Source: an uncultured Draconibacterium sp. (lineage in GTDB: Bacteria > Bacteroidota > Bacteroidia > Bacteroidales > Prolixibacteraceae). Taken from it: a DNA stretch of 64,000 nucleotides. A model generated the notes under the pieces. It did not search any database. It was not told where the DNA came from and worked only from the letters and a program-made list of their open reading frames with translations. Position 1 is the first letter of the stretch. The number at the start of each line of letters is the position of its first letter. Shown here in pieces: positions 9,487-18,981 of the stretch. A program made the translations under genes and the position numbers. Location of the stretch: the NCBI RefSeq assembly GCF_963675585.1, contig NZ_OY776414.1, positions 2,273,001-2,337,000 of the forward strand, written 5' to 3'.

Positions 9487-10290
9487 ATGAAAAAAATAGC
9501 AGTAACATTAATTTTTAGCCTTGCCATACTATTGTCGGGTTACGGCCAGCCAAACTCACAATGGAAAAATAAAAAAGTAGCTTTTCTGGGAGATTCGATG
9601 ACCCAGAAATGGCAAAAAGATTCGACCCGGATCGTTTACTGGGAATACCTTTCTGAAATGTTGGAACTGGAACCTTTTGTATATGGAATTAGCGGGCATC
9701 AGTGGACCGGAGTTTACGGGCAGGCGTTAAAATTACAGGAAGAACACGGCGCAAACGTAGATGCTATTTTTATTTTTGCCGGCACAAACGATTACAACCA
9801 CAACATTCCTTTGGGTAATTTCTACCGCGAAACAGCAAAAGAAACCAATTTTAACGGAACAAAAGTGCTGCGTAAATATCGAATTATGGAAAAAAATGAT
9901 TCCACATTTTGCGGACGCATTAACAAAACAATGGCCTTTCTGAAAAGTAATTATCCCGACCAGCAAATAATCGTCTTAACACCTATTCACAGAGGATTTG
10001 CCACATTCAGCGATAAAAATGTACAACCGGAAGAGAGCTTTTCGAACGACATTGGTTTGTACCTGGAAGATTATGTGAATACAATAAAAGAAGCCGCTTC
10101 CATTTGGGCTGTTCCGCTTATCGATCTTTATTCAATTAGCGGCCTTTATCCCATGGAAGATTCGAATGTAAAGTATTTTATGAACGGCACCACTGACCGT
10201 TTACATCCAAATTCGTTGGGTAATTTGCGAATTGCAAAAACAATTCAATACCAGCTATTGAGTTTGCCTTCCAATTTTATTGAACACTAG
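9487..10290 (+). CDS. SGNH/GDSL-family hydrolase, secreted
   Basis: 267 residues with a signal peptide (1-20) and the SGNH blocks: GDS with nucleophile Ser37, GTND with Asn101, and DRLHP with Asp237 and His240. The family hydrolyses esters, often acetyl groups on polysaccharides, in the periplasm or outside. Its place between a rhamnosidase/SusCD locus and two sulfatases suggests removal of ester decorations from a complex glycan, but this is inference. It is monocistronic, with a strong terminator right after it. Confidence 0.85.
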   Translation: MKKIAVTLIFSLAILLSGYGQPNSQWKNKKVAFLGDSMTQKWQKDSTRIVYWEYLSEMLELEPFVYGISGHQWTGVYGQALKLQEEHGANVDAIFIFAGTNDYNHNIPLGNFYRETAKETNFNGTKVLRKYRIMEKNDSTFCGRINKTMAFLKSNYPDQQIIVLTPIHRGFATFSDKNVQPEESFSNDIGLYLEDYVNTIKEAASIWAVPLIDLYSISGLYPMEDSNVKYFMNGTTDRLHPNSLGNLRIAKTIQYQLLSLPSNFIEH

Positions 10291-10294
10291 ATAT

Positions 10295-10331
10295 AAAAAA
10301 TGCAATGGCTGAAAAAGCCATTGCATTTTTT
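10295..10331. terminator. bidirectional intrinsic terminator
   Basis: A perfect 16-bp stem (10295-10310 with 10316-10331) including A-run and T-run, with a 5-base loop, between the convergent hydrolase and sulfatase genes. It can work for both strands. Confidence 0.9.
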
Positions 10332-10370
10332 GTTTTGTATCGCCCCTGCTTAAAGTATTATTTACTTCCT

Positions 10371-12275
10371 TTAATACAAACTTACGCTTGTTCTTTCCAA
10401 AATTCCCCACTTTTCGAGTAAGGTTTTGCACATCGAAAAATCATATGTTGCAAACACAGCAAATCCTTTAGTTTCCTCTTTTTTACTCTCGTAATATTGT
10501 TTGATCCATTTTTCAATTTCAGGCGTTTTAAAATTAATGGCATCTGTACTATTTAAAACAAAGTTACGCTCAAGAATTGTTTTGTTTTTGTCTTTTAGAA
10601 TCCGTAAATAAATTGACTCTGCGAGGTCTATTTCTCCCAAATGGCTTAAGGTTTCGGCAATTAAAACGGCATTCGACGTTTCTGTTTCTTTTACCGCATT
10701 TCTTAATTCAGGAAGCGCTTTTTTCGCATTTTCAATATGAATTAGCAATCCGCTTACGCCCCAGTAACGTAGTGCCGAATCTTCGTTTTTCAGCAATTCA
10801 ATGTATTTGTCAATATCTCCATGTCCGGGAAGAGTTGCCAGTTCGGCTGCCTCTAAAAGAACATCAAAGGGACAAGCTTCCGATCGCATATAATCGTACA
10901 TCGATCCTTCGCCGGCGCGGGCAGTATACTGTGTTTCAGGAATTAAAGCCACATCGCGAATTTCCGCCATCCAACGGTAATTTTCCTTCCGCATACGTTC
11001 CAAAACATTTTTGAAAGCCGGATCGTTAGCCAGGTTATACAATTCGTTTGGATCGTTCTCTGTATCGTACAATTCCTCCACCGGTTTGATGTGAAATGCT
11101 AAACTCTGTAAATCGTTGCACTTTCCGGCCAGGTAATAATCTTCCCACGATTGAGCAGAACGTGCCTGAAACAAATAAGCAAGATGCTGCAAATAAATAC
11201 GATAAGGCATGTAATTCCGAATGTAACGGTACTTTTTATCGCGTACAGCCCGGCTCATATCAACACGTTCGTCCATTCGGCTGCGGGTCATGTGGATGTA
11301 TTCGGGTTCCGGTTCAATGGCCGTTCCCAAAAATGCCTGGCCCTGCATGTAACCGGGTTTTGGTTCATTTACTAAACTTAATAAAGTTGGAGCCAGATCC
11401 ACAAAACTAATGTTACGATCAACACTTGTTCCGGGTTTATCAGCCGGGAAATACTGTTTATATTTTTCGGGAATTTTTACAATAAATGGCACCCATGTAC
11501 CGGTTTCGAAAATATACCTTTTACTGCGCGCCAAAACTCCCCCATGATCTGAATAATAAAAAACGATGGTATTCTCAGCTAATCCACTCTCCTCCAACTC
11601 ATTTAACAGCTCGCCAACCTGCACATCCATATCTTCTATTTTGTCGTAATACTGTGCCCAGTCATGACGCATTTCTTTTGTATCGGGATGATGTGGAGGA
11701 AGAACTACATCTTCAGGCTTGTGCCGTAATTTATCATCAGGATTGTAAGGAAAGATCTGACTTTCGTGCGTTGTCATCAAATTAAAGATGGCAAAAAACG
11801 GTTTTCCTTCAGGCGCGTTTTTCCAGTGTGCTTTGGTACTGCACTCGTCCCACATGCTATTCCAGTCGCCACCATAATTGTAATCAGTTTTTACATTGTT
11901 GGTGCAGTAGTAACCTGCTTTACGTAAAAGCTCCGGATAAGGAATTACTGATTCCGATTTTGGATAAGCACTTCTCATTTGCTCATTTCCATTTGATGCG
12001 GCGTACACCCCGGTAATAATTGTATTTCGTGCAGGTGAGCACACCGGGCTGTTGGCAAAGGCACGTATATATCGAAATCCCTCCGATGCCAATTTGTCGA
12101 GAGTGGGAGTTTTGGCAAATTCATCGCCATAACACCCTAAAAAGGGACTGTTATCTTCGCTGGTAATCCAAAGTATATTGGGTTTTACATTTTGTTCCTG
12201 CGCTTTTGTTAAAAGTGGTAATGTGCAATAAACAAAAAAAATGACTAATGTAAATTGTAAAGATCCGGTTTTCAT
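10371..12275 (-). CDS. S1-family sulfatase with C-terminal helical repeats
   Basis: 634 residues. After a signal peptide (about 1-25) the sulfatase core begins NILWITSEDNS; the maturation motif CSPAR has Cys79, the residue oxidised to formylglycine by an anaerobic maturase. Metal-site regions include FYYSDHGGVL. After the core (about 30-480) comes a HEAT-like helical extension (about 490-600, LRYWGVSGLL) unusual in minimal sulfatases. It desulfates glycans in the periplasm or at the surface; the linkage cannot be told. It is followed on the same strand by nothing until the hydrolase terminator. Confidence 0.9.
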   Translation of the reverse strand: MKTGSLQFTLVIFFVYCTLPLLTKAQEQNVKPNILWITSEDNSPFLGCYGDEFAKTPTLDKLASEGFRYIRAFANSPVCSPARNTIITGVYAASNGNEQMRSAYPKSESVIPYPELLRKAGYYCTNNVKTDYNYGGDWNSMWDECSTKAHWKNAPEGKPFFAIFNLMTTHESQIFPYNPDDKLRHKPEDVVLPPHHPDTKEMRHDWAQYYDKIEDMDVQVGELLNELEESGLAENTIVFYYSDHGGVLARSKRYIFETGTWVPFIVKIPEKYKQYFPADKPGTSVDRNISFVDLAPTLLSLVNEPKPGYMQGQAFLGTAIEPEPEYIHMTRSRMDERVDMSRAVRDKKYRYIRNYMPYRIYLQHLAYLFQARSAQSWEDYYLAGKCNDLQSLAFHIKPVEELYDTENDPNELYNLANDPAFKNVLERMRKENYRWMAEIRDVALIPETQYTARAGEGSMYDYMRSEACPFDVLLEAAELATLPGHGDIDKYIELLKNEDSALRYWGVSGLLIHIENAKKALPELRNAVKETETSNAVLIAETLSHLGEIDLAESIYLRILKDKNKTILERNFVLNSTDAINFKTPEIEKWIKQYYESKKEETKGFAVFATYDFSMCKTLLEKWGILERTSVSLY

Positions 12276-12370
12276 TTTACGTAAGTATTGGTTTTAAATG
12301 GAGTTTAAATACAAGTAAAAAAAAGATCACCCGTCAAAATTACGGGCAATCTTTCTAAATCTACTATTCT

Positions 12371-12973
12371 CTATTTACCATCAATTTTCGTTAAATAATC
12401 AACAACTGCCGTATGGCCGTTGGCCTGGGCAAACGACAGGGCATTATCCCCATCGATGTCTTTTAATCCGGTATTTGCACCATTTTCAACAAGAATTTTA
12501 ACATTCTCGAGTTGACCCTCGGCAGCTGCAAACATTAATGCAGAGAAATGCTCTTCATTGTCCTGAATATCAATTGCAGCTCCTTTAGCAAGAAGCATCT
12601 TTACTGTTTCAGGAAATGGCCCGGAAGCAGCAAACAGCAATGCACTTCTACCGTTAACATCAACTAAATTTATTTCAGCATTGCATTTTAAAAGTTCTTC
12701 TACAATTTGTATTGCACCGTTAAAAGAGGCAAACATTAAAGCCGTTCGATTATCCTGATCTTTGAAATTTACATCGGCACCACCCTTCAAATACTCTTGT
12801 ACTTTAACAACATCTCCATTTTGAGTGGATGACAGTAACAAAGCGGATAGTTGAGTTATATCTGTCGAAGTCTGAGTTTTTACTTCCGAACTCCCTTCTG
12901 CTTTTTCCTTTTTTACGCCGGAACAACTTATTAAAACAACGGAAAGTAAAAATGGAATAAGCTTCCTATGCAT
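12371..12973 (-). CDS. ankyrin-repeat lipoprotein
   Basis: 200 residues from the ATG at 12973, which gives a clean lipoprotein signal (lipobox ending VVLISC). A longer reading from 13063 would overlap the upstream sulfatase by 62 bases and is rejected. Residues about 45-195 form roughly five ankyrin repeats (for example NRTALMFASFNGAIQIVEEL and INLVDVNGRSALLFAA). It lies 28 bases after one sulfatase and 95 bases before the next, in the same direction. Possible role: a periplasmic protein-interaction partner of the sulfatases; this is inferred only from position. Confidence 0.85.
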   Translation of the reverse strand: MHRKLIPFLLSVVLISCSGVKKEKAEGSSEVKTQTSTDITQLSALLLSSTQNGDVVKVQEYLKGGADVNFKDQDNRTALMFASFNGAIQIVEELLKCNAEINLVDVNGRSALLFAASGPFPETVKMLLAKGAAIDIQDNEEHFSALMFAAAEGQLENVKILVENGANTGLKDIDGDNALSFAQANGHTAVVDYLTKIDGK

Positions 12974-13001
12974 TTTACAAATTCCCATGTGCAAAACTTT
13001 T

Positions 13002-14645
13002 TTAATGCGCTTGTGGTGCAAACAATTTTTGCAGCTGATCAGGTGTAAGTTTCCAGTATTCAATTCCCGGATTCTTTTTCACCTTCTCGTTGTATTCCTC
13101 AATAAATTTCTGGTTTAGTTCATCAGTATCGCCATATTGTACACGCAATTCTTCCAACTGCTTGTGCAGGTCGGCCTGAACATCGGTGTATGCCGGATCA
13201 TCATAAATATTTACCATCTCATTCGGATCTTTTTCCAGGTCGAACAATTCCCACTTATCCATGTCGTAGTAGAAATGGATGAGTTTGTACTTGTCGGTGG
13301 TGATACCGTAATGGCGCATCACATTGTGTTCCGACGGATGCTCGTAGTAATGATAATAGTGTGCTTTTCGCCAGTCGGCAGGTGTTTCTCCTTTTAAGAT
13401 CGGAAGCATACTTTTTCCCTGCATGTCGGCAGGAACTGTTCCTCCGGCAATATCAATTAATGTTTCGCCAAAATCAAGATTCGAAACAAGGTCGTTGTTT
13501 ACCGAACCGGCCTCTATGATACCCGGCCAGCTGATTAAAAGTGGAGTGTTTAACGATTCTTTATACATCCAGCGTTTGTCGAACCAACCGTGTTCGCCCA
13601 GGTAAAATCCCTGATCGGAAGAATAAATTACAATTGTATTTTTATCCATCCCGCTTTCTTTCAAATAATCCAACACTTTGCCAACACTTTTATCCACCGC
13701 TGCTATACAAGACAAATAATCGCGCATGTAACGTTGAAATTTAAAATGAACCAAACCCTTTCCCTGTGGATTTTCCTTTTTGAACTGTTCATAAATGGGG
13801 CCGTAAACTGCATTCCAGGCTTTTAACTGCTCTTCGTTCAGACCTCTCCTTGGCTGATCAGTCATTTTCAGGTCACGATCGAGCGACATGGCATCGGCGA
13901 TACTCATGTAGTTTAACGATGCAGGTTCCCTGGTCTCGTAATTGTCGAAAAGCGATTCGGGTTCGGGGAAAGTAGTGTTTTCGTACATTCCCAATTCATT
14001 TGGTCCGGGATCCCAGGCTCGGTGCGGAGCCTTGTGCCACATCATTACCATAAACGGCTGGGTAGAATCTTTAACCGATTGCAACCAGTTGATTGTTTTG
14101 TCGGTAATAATTTCGGTGGTGTAGCCTTCCATCTGGTACTGACCTTCCTGGTTAATAAAAGTAGGATTGTAATAGCTGCCCTGCCCCGGCAAAATGTCTG
14201 AATAATCGAAACCTGTTGGTGTACCACCCAAATGAAGTTTCCCAATTACAGCGGTTTTGTAGCCATTTTTTTGCAGTTCTTTTGGGAAAGAATTCTGGCT
14301 AAAATCAAATTTCGATCCCATTGTGTTATCGATAAAACCGTTTTGGTGACTGTATTTTCCGGTAAAAATGGTCGCTCTCGACGGACCACAAATTGAATTG
14401 GTTACCAAACACTGGTTAAAGCGCATGCCGGCTTCAGCAATCCTGTCGATATTTGGTGTTGGCGCCAACTCCGCCAAGGGGCTACCATAGGCACTCAATG
14501 CCTGAAAAGCGTGGTCGTCGGCCATGATGAACAGAATATTCGGACGCTGGGGAGCTTCTTCTTGCTTTGGTCCGGCACAGCCAAAAAAAATTGCAAATAA
14601 TAAAATCAGTAGTGAGATTTTTTGATTCATAAGTTTGTGATTCAT
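13002..14645 (-). CDS. S1-family sulfatase lipoprotein
   Basis: 547 residues, or 542 from a second ATG at 14630; both give a lipoprotein signal with FFGCAG. The core begins RPNILFIMADDH; the maturation motif CGPSR carries the formylglycine cysteine, followed by ATIFTG. IYSSDQGFYLGEHGWFDKRW is the second signature region. The sequence resembles N-acetylglucosamine-6-sulfatase-like and choline-sulfatase-like S1 members, but the substrate is not established. It heads a minus-strand run with the ankyrin lipoprotein and the second sulfatase. Confidence 0.92.
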   Translation of the reverse strand: MNHKLMNQKISLLILLFAIFFGCAGPKQEEAPQRPNILFIMADDHAFQALSAYGSPLAELAPTPNIDRIAEAGMRFNQCLVTNSICGPSRATIFTGKYSHQNGFIDNTMGSKFDFSQNSFPKELQKNGYKTAVIGKLHLGGTPTGFDYSDILPGQGSYYNPTFINQEGQYQMEGYTTEIITDKTINWLQSVKDSTQPFMVMMWHKAPHRAWDPGPNELGMYENTTFPEPESLFDNYETREPASLNYMSIADAMSLDRDLKMTDQPRRGLNEEQLKAWNAVYGPIYEQFKKENPQGKGLVHFKFQRYMRDYLSCIAAVDKSVGKVLDYLKESGMDKNTIVIYSSDQGFYLGEHGWFDKRWMYKESLNTPLLISWPGIIEAGSVNNDLVSNLDFGETLIDIAGGTVPADMQGKSMLPILKGETPADWRKAHYYHYYEHPSEHNVMRHYGITTDKYKLIHFYYDMDKWELFDLEKDPNEMVNIYDDPAYTDVQADLHKQLEELRVQYGDTDELNQKFIEEYNEKVKKNPGIEYWKLTPDQLQKLFAPQAH

Positions 14646-15067
14646 ATTCGGTTTTTTTTGAATAGTTGATTTTCGAAGCCAAAATTAATTATTCTACATG
14701 AATAACTGTTACGTCAACAGGTTCTTTTGCGCTATATTCACCTTTCAATCAAGTTTTATCCGATAGTTACATTCCAACAACGATTAAGGTTAGCATTTCA
14801 TTAAAATAGAGTGTGTAAATATGTACACAAACAATTAATAAATGTTAAAAAAACAAGAATAAGTAGTATTGTTATGATTCAAAAATTACAGCTTCGCTAC
14901 TTTCGTTTTAGAAAAATATTATATGTTCATTAGCCATGAAAACGTTTATCTGCAAGATAAGCAGCATATAATTAAATAGAATTTTGAACTTATATGCCAT
15001 CGAATCTCTTTATATTAGATGTCACAAGAAAACAGGATCTAAACTGAGGTAAGGTGTAAAGCTTACT
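14646..15067. other. divergent intergenic region sulfatase / DUF5686 gene
   Basis: 422 AT-rich bases with no gene. An 8-bp inverted repeat GCATATAA / TTATATGC occurs at 14964-14971 and 14990-14997, and TTATCT-GCA-AGATAA near 14946-14960; either could be an operator. AAGGTG about 11 bases before the ATG at 15068 is a plausible ribosome binding site. Confidence 0.4.
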
Positions 15068-17527
15068 ATGAAAAATAGAATCATATTCATTTGTTTTTTG
15101 CTCTTCTCCGGTTTTATTGCAAAAGGTGATGAGTTAGCCATCGAAATTTCGGGTTGGGTAAAAGATGCTCAAACCACGGAGCCACTCCCCTTTGTAAATG
15201 TATGGATTAAAGGTACGGTGCGTGGAACGATGACCGATACCGACGGAAGATTTCTGTTATCGGCCAATGTTGGCGATACTGTTAGTTTTTCTTCCATAGG
15301 ATACATAAAACAGGAAATACTTATTGAGAAAAAAACCAAATCGCCACTTGAAATAAGCCTGCAACCGGAGGTACTTGAAATTGGAGAGGTGACCATAAAA
15401 CCCGAAGAATCAAGAGCCAAAGTTTTAATGCGCCAGGTGATGAAAAACAAAAAAGAGAACAGGCAAAAAATACTCGACAATACTGATTTTAAAACATTTG
15501 CACGCACTTCGGTTTATGTTGCCATTGATTCTGCTTCGAGGGTGAACCGGATTATTGAAAACATGAACGAAGTGACCATGAAAATTGAAGGTCAGGAGCT
15601 GCAGTTTTCACCCATCTACTTATCGGAATTAGGTACCAATGTAATAAATGGCAAAGACAGCGTGGTGTATAACCGCAGAGACGGAATATTCCCAAAACTG
15701 AATCAAACAATAGAAAGTCAGATTTTACTAAATGTGGTGGTCGATCTGGATTTTTACAAAGATCAGATCAATATACTTGGGCGCGGAATTATTTCGCCAC
15801 TGGCCAATTCGGCTCGTTTGCAATACGATTTTTATTTAAACGACAGTACAAGGATTGACAGCACCTGGTATTACAGTTTTTCGTTCACGCCAAAAAATAA
15901 ATACAATGCTTTGTTTACCGGGCGTTTTACGGTTGAGGACGGAAGTTTTGCCCTTACCAATATTTATGCCTACGTACAGGAAGAAGCAAACATAAACTTT
16001 GTTAATGGCTACAAGTCGAATGTGAGCTACAAAAAAATTCCCGGAAACGGATGGTTTTACGATGAACAGGAAATCAGCCTGAATCTCGCACTGGTGCTAA
16101 ACAAAGACACAGTTTCAAGGTACGGATCGCAACGTATCGACCAGGTGGCAAGCGGAAACTGGCTGGTAACAAAAACCACGCAATATTCAACATCTGAACA
16201 TTTAGACCAAGTAAAAGGACACGACTGGAAAAAACAACCCGAATTTGCAACCAGTTTAATGTCGGACGGAACCTACGAACGTGTGGATAGACTAAAGGAG
16301 AACAGTGTTGTTAAAGGCATTGATGCAGTTGGAGGAATGGTGCTTACGAGTTATGTGGATCTTGGAAAAATTGAAGTTGGTCCGGTGTTCGACATATACA
16401 GTACAAATGCCATTGAAGGAAGTCGTATTTCCATTCCATTGCGCACGGGAGAGAGAATGTGGGAACGTTTTACTGTTGGTGGCTACCTGGGTTTTGGCAC
16501 AAAAAACAAAGGGTTTAAATATGGGATGAACATGGGCTGGCAACTTCAAAGCAGTGACAAATACATACTTCGCGCCAGTTATTCCGACGACTACAATCTT
16601 GTCTCTCAGGATAAATACCTTCGTTTTATTAAGAAGAATCCCAATACCCGGGGAAACGGGAATTTTATAGCTGCTGTTACATCCCGGGTTCAAAACCCTT
16701 ATATAAAGGAAGAAAAAAGTTTTGATCTGCGCCTTGAATACAATGCCGACGAAAACATAAGTGCTGAAGCCGGTGCGTATTTCTTGTCGAACTACGGTAC
16801 TCCCGATATTCATTTTATAAATAATGGCGTTGATTACAATCACTACTCCAATTACGGAATGCTTTTTAATGTGCGACTTGCATTCGGGCAATATTACGAT
16901 AAATACTATTTCGCGCGTGTTTATTACATCGATCAGGTACCGGTAATTAATTTAAGTTGGGATATTGGCCGGGTGAATGTACCCGGTTCGCAGGCACCTG
17001 ATTTTGGAATGTATTCGCAGTTTCATGGCTCAATAGTGGGCAAAATTAACATGGGGCCAACCTTTATGCGTTACATGTTAAACGGAGGATACTTGTTTGG
17101 CGATGCACCCTACGACCTACTCGACCAACCCGTTGGATCGCAGTCGCTGGGTTTTGCAAAATACCGTTTTAACCTCTTGCACCAGGCTTCGTTCGCGCAC
17201 AATGTATATACCAATGTTCACCTCGACTGGGTTGGTGGCGGAATCGTATTAAATAAATTACCACTCATAAAAAAGCTTAAACTTCGCGAAATGGTGTCCT
17301 TAAAAGCACATTATGGCGATCGCACAAGTTCGTACAAGCCGGTGTTTAATTTGCCTGAAGCATTTTCGCAGGACATGACACGCCCTTATGCCGAAATAGG
17401 TGTTGGAATTACCAACATATTTAAAGTATTGCGCGTTGAGTACATTCATCAACTGGGAAGTACGTATGCCAATCGCAGCTTTACCGATAACAGCGGTATT
17501 CGTTTCAGAGCCGAAATGAGCTTTTAA
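15068..17527 (+). CDS. DUF5686 / carboxypeptidase-regulatory-like domain outer membrane protein
   Basis: 819 residues. Signal peptide (1-20), then a carboxypeptidase-D-like beta-sandwich (about 25-105, with GWVKDAQTTEPLPFVNVWIKG shortened here to its PLPFVNVWIKG core and SFSSIGY), then a long region of the DUF5686 type rich in alternating aromatic strands, ending in a typical barrel end IRFRAEMSF. It is probably an outer-membrane barrel of unknown function, widespread in Bacteroidota. It stands alone with wide intergenic regions on both sides. Confidence 0.85.
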   Translation: MKNRIIFICFLLFSGFIAKGDELAIEISGWVKDAQTTEPLPFVNVWIKGTVRGTMTDTDGRFLLSANVGDTVSFSSIGYIKQEILIEKKTKSPLEISLQPEVLEIGEVTIKPEESRAKVLMRQVMKNKKENRQKILDNTDFKTFARTSVYVAIDSASRVNRIIENMNEVTMKIEGQELQFSPIYLSELGTNVINGKDSVVYNRRDGIFPKLNQTIESQILLNVVVDLDFYKDQINILGRGIISPLANSARLQYDFYLNDSTRIDSTWYYSFSFTPKNKYNALFTGRFTVEDGSFALTNIYAYVQEEANINFVNGYKSNVSYKKIPGNGWFYDEQEISLNLALVLNKDTVSRYGSQRIDQVASGNWLVTKTTQYSTSEHLDQVKGHDWKKQPEFATSLMSDGTYERVDRLKENSVVKGIDAVGGMVLTSYVDLGKIEVGPVFDIYSTNAIEGSRISIPLRTGERMWERFTVGGYLGFGTKNKGFKYGMNMGWQLQSSDKYILRASYSDDYNLVSQDKYLRFIKKNPNTRGNGNFIAAVTSRVQNPYIKEEKSFDLRLEYNADENISAEAGAYFLSNYGTPDIHFINNGVDYNHYSNYGMLFNVRLAFGQYYDKYYFARVYYIDQVPVINLSWDIGRVNVPGSQAPDFGMYSQFHGSIVGKINMGPTFMRYMLNGGYLFGDAPYDLLDQPVGSQSLGFAKYRFNLLHQASFAHNVYTNVHLDWVGGGIVLNKLPLIKKLKLREMVSLKAHYGDRTSSYKPVFNLPEAFSQDMTRPYAEIGVGITNIFKVLRVEYIHQLGSTYANRSFTDNSGIRFRAEMSF

Positions 17528-17913
17528 CCACCGGCAATCCGTTTGTATTCATCATGCACATGCGATGTGTAAAATCGTTTGCAGTGATTCTTATGCGCTT
17601 TTCATTTTACTATCAGTACAACAAACCCACCACTCCATTCAGCTCAAAACATTGTATACAAACCACTTGACACCTGCAAAGAAAAATTCAACCCATTCTG
17701 TTTTGCATGTAAAAAAGTTGTAATTTCCATTTTTAAACGAGATCTGTTCTAAATAGAAACAAGGACATTTTAAGAGCGTAAACATTGAAGAGCGTAGAGG
17801 TTTTATCGACAATTTAGAAGATCATTTCAGATAAATATCGATACAAAATAAACCTGAATTATTAAGACCGTTAATTGAATTAAACAACTGTTTTTTTTAT
17901 AAAATAAATAAAA
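17528..17913. other. intergenic region before the PLP-enzyme operon
   Basis: 386 bases with no coding signal. It should contain the promoter of the six-gene operon starting at 17914. I saw no clear terminator or promoter pair. Confidence 0.4.
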
Positions 17914-18978
17914 ATGAGCAACATTCTGGACGGAGTAAAATCTGCCGAAATAGGAATATCGAAAGAAGTAAAAAATTTGAGTGATATGGTAAAAGATACC
18001 ACCCTATCACTGGTTGACAGAATCGAGTCGTACGAAGACATTATGTCGCTTGAAATAGGTGACACTTCACTAAACCGTGCCCGCAATCTGGAGCGCGAGC
18101 TAAACATTCGTCAGTTGTATATAAAATACGAAGGTGAAAACCCATCGGGGACACAAAAAGACCGCATTGCTTTTGCACAGGTACACGATGCTTTTCGAAG
18201 AGATTACAATACCATTGCACTTGCCACCTGCGGAAATTATGGAGTGGCAGTTGCATACGCAGCTTTCCTTGCCGGTATAAAATGCAAAATATTTATACCC
18301 GAAACCTACCACACCGACCGCATAAAGGAAATGGAAAATTTTGATGCGGAAATAATACGTTTGCCGGGCTCGTACGAAGATACAGTAACAGAGTCAAGTA
18401 AAATGGCTTTAAATATGGATTGGTACGATGCAAATCCCGGCGGGGCAAATACCTCTTTGCAAATTGCAGCCTATGCCGAAATTGCAAACGAAATTTACGA
18501 CCAGTTGCGCGATGCTCCAAAATACATTGCTGCACCGGTTTCGAACGGTACTTTACTGGCAGGTGTTTATCGTGGTTTTGTTAGTTTGTACAAACGTGGG
18601 AAAACCTCAAGAATTCCGAAGTTTGTGGCCGGCAGTGCAGCATACAAAAATCCAATTATTACATCGTTTAAAGCCGGCCTCGAAAATTGCATCGACATTG
18701 ACCCAAAACTGGTAAAGGAAACATCGATTAATGAGCCCTTGATCAACTGGCACAGTTTCGATGGAAACGAAGCACTTTATGCCTTACAGCAATCGGGCGG
18801 AGAAGCTCATCATATCAGTGATAAAAAAATGAAAGAGATGAGTACTTTTTTACACAAAAAAGAAGGTTACCGAATTCTTCCGGCATCCACTTCCGGACTT
18901 ATTGCCTTGCTGCAAATACACGAAAAAAATGAAATGATTAACGACAGATACGTTGCAATTTTAACCGGCAAATATTAA
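17914..18978 (+). CDS. fold-type II PLP-dependent enzyme, threonine-synthase-like
   Basis: 354 residues. The PLP-lysine motif is NPSGTQKDR (Lys82) and the phosphate-binding loop is TCGNYGVAVAY. This resembles threonine synthase or related beta-replacing/eliminating enzymes, but the protein lacks the long N-terminal domain of bacterial threonine synthase and ends in PASTSGLIALL. It is the first gene of a tight operon with DUF1611, PP-loop, creatininase and dipeptide epimerase genes, so its substrate is likely an amino acid specific to that pathway rather than homoserine phosphate. The reaction is unknown. Confidence 0.85.
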   Translation: MSNILDGVKSAEIGISKEVKNLSDMVKDTTLSLVDRIESYEDIMSLEIGDTSLNRARNLERELNIRQLYIKYEGENPSGTQKDRIAFAQVHDAFRRDYNTIALATCGNYGVAVAYAAFLAGIKCKIFIPETYHTDRIKEMENFDAEIIRLPGSYEDTVTESSKMALNMDWYDANPGGANTSLQIAAYAEIANEIYDQLRDAPKYIAAPVSNGTLLAGVYRGFVSLYKRGKTSRIPKFVAGSAAYKNPIITSFKAGLENCIDIDPKLVKETSINEPLINWHSFDGNEALYALQQSGGEAHHISDKKMKEMSTFLHKKEGYRILPASTSGLIALLQIHEKNEMINDRYVAILTGKY

Positions 18979-18981
18979 AAA

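Noticed and set aside
12974-13063. Extended start of the ankyrin lipoprotein
   Set aside because: It would overlap the upstream sulfatase and hide the lipoprotein signal.
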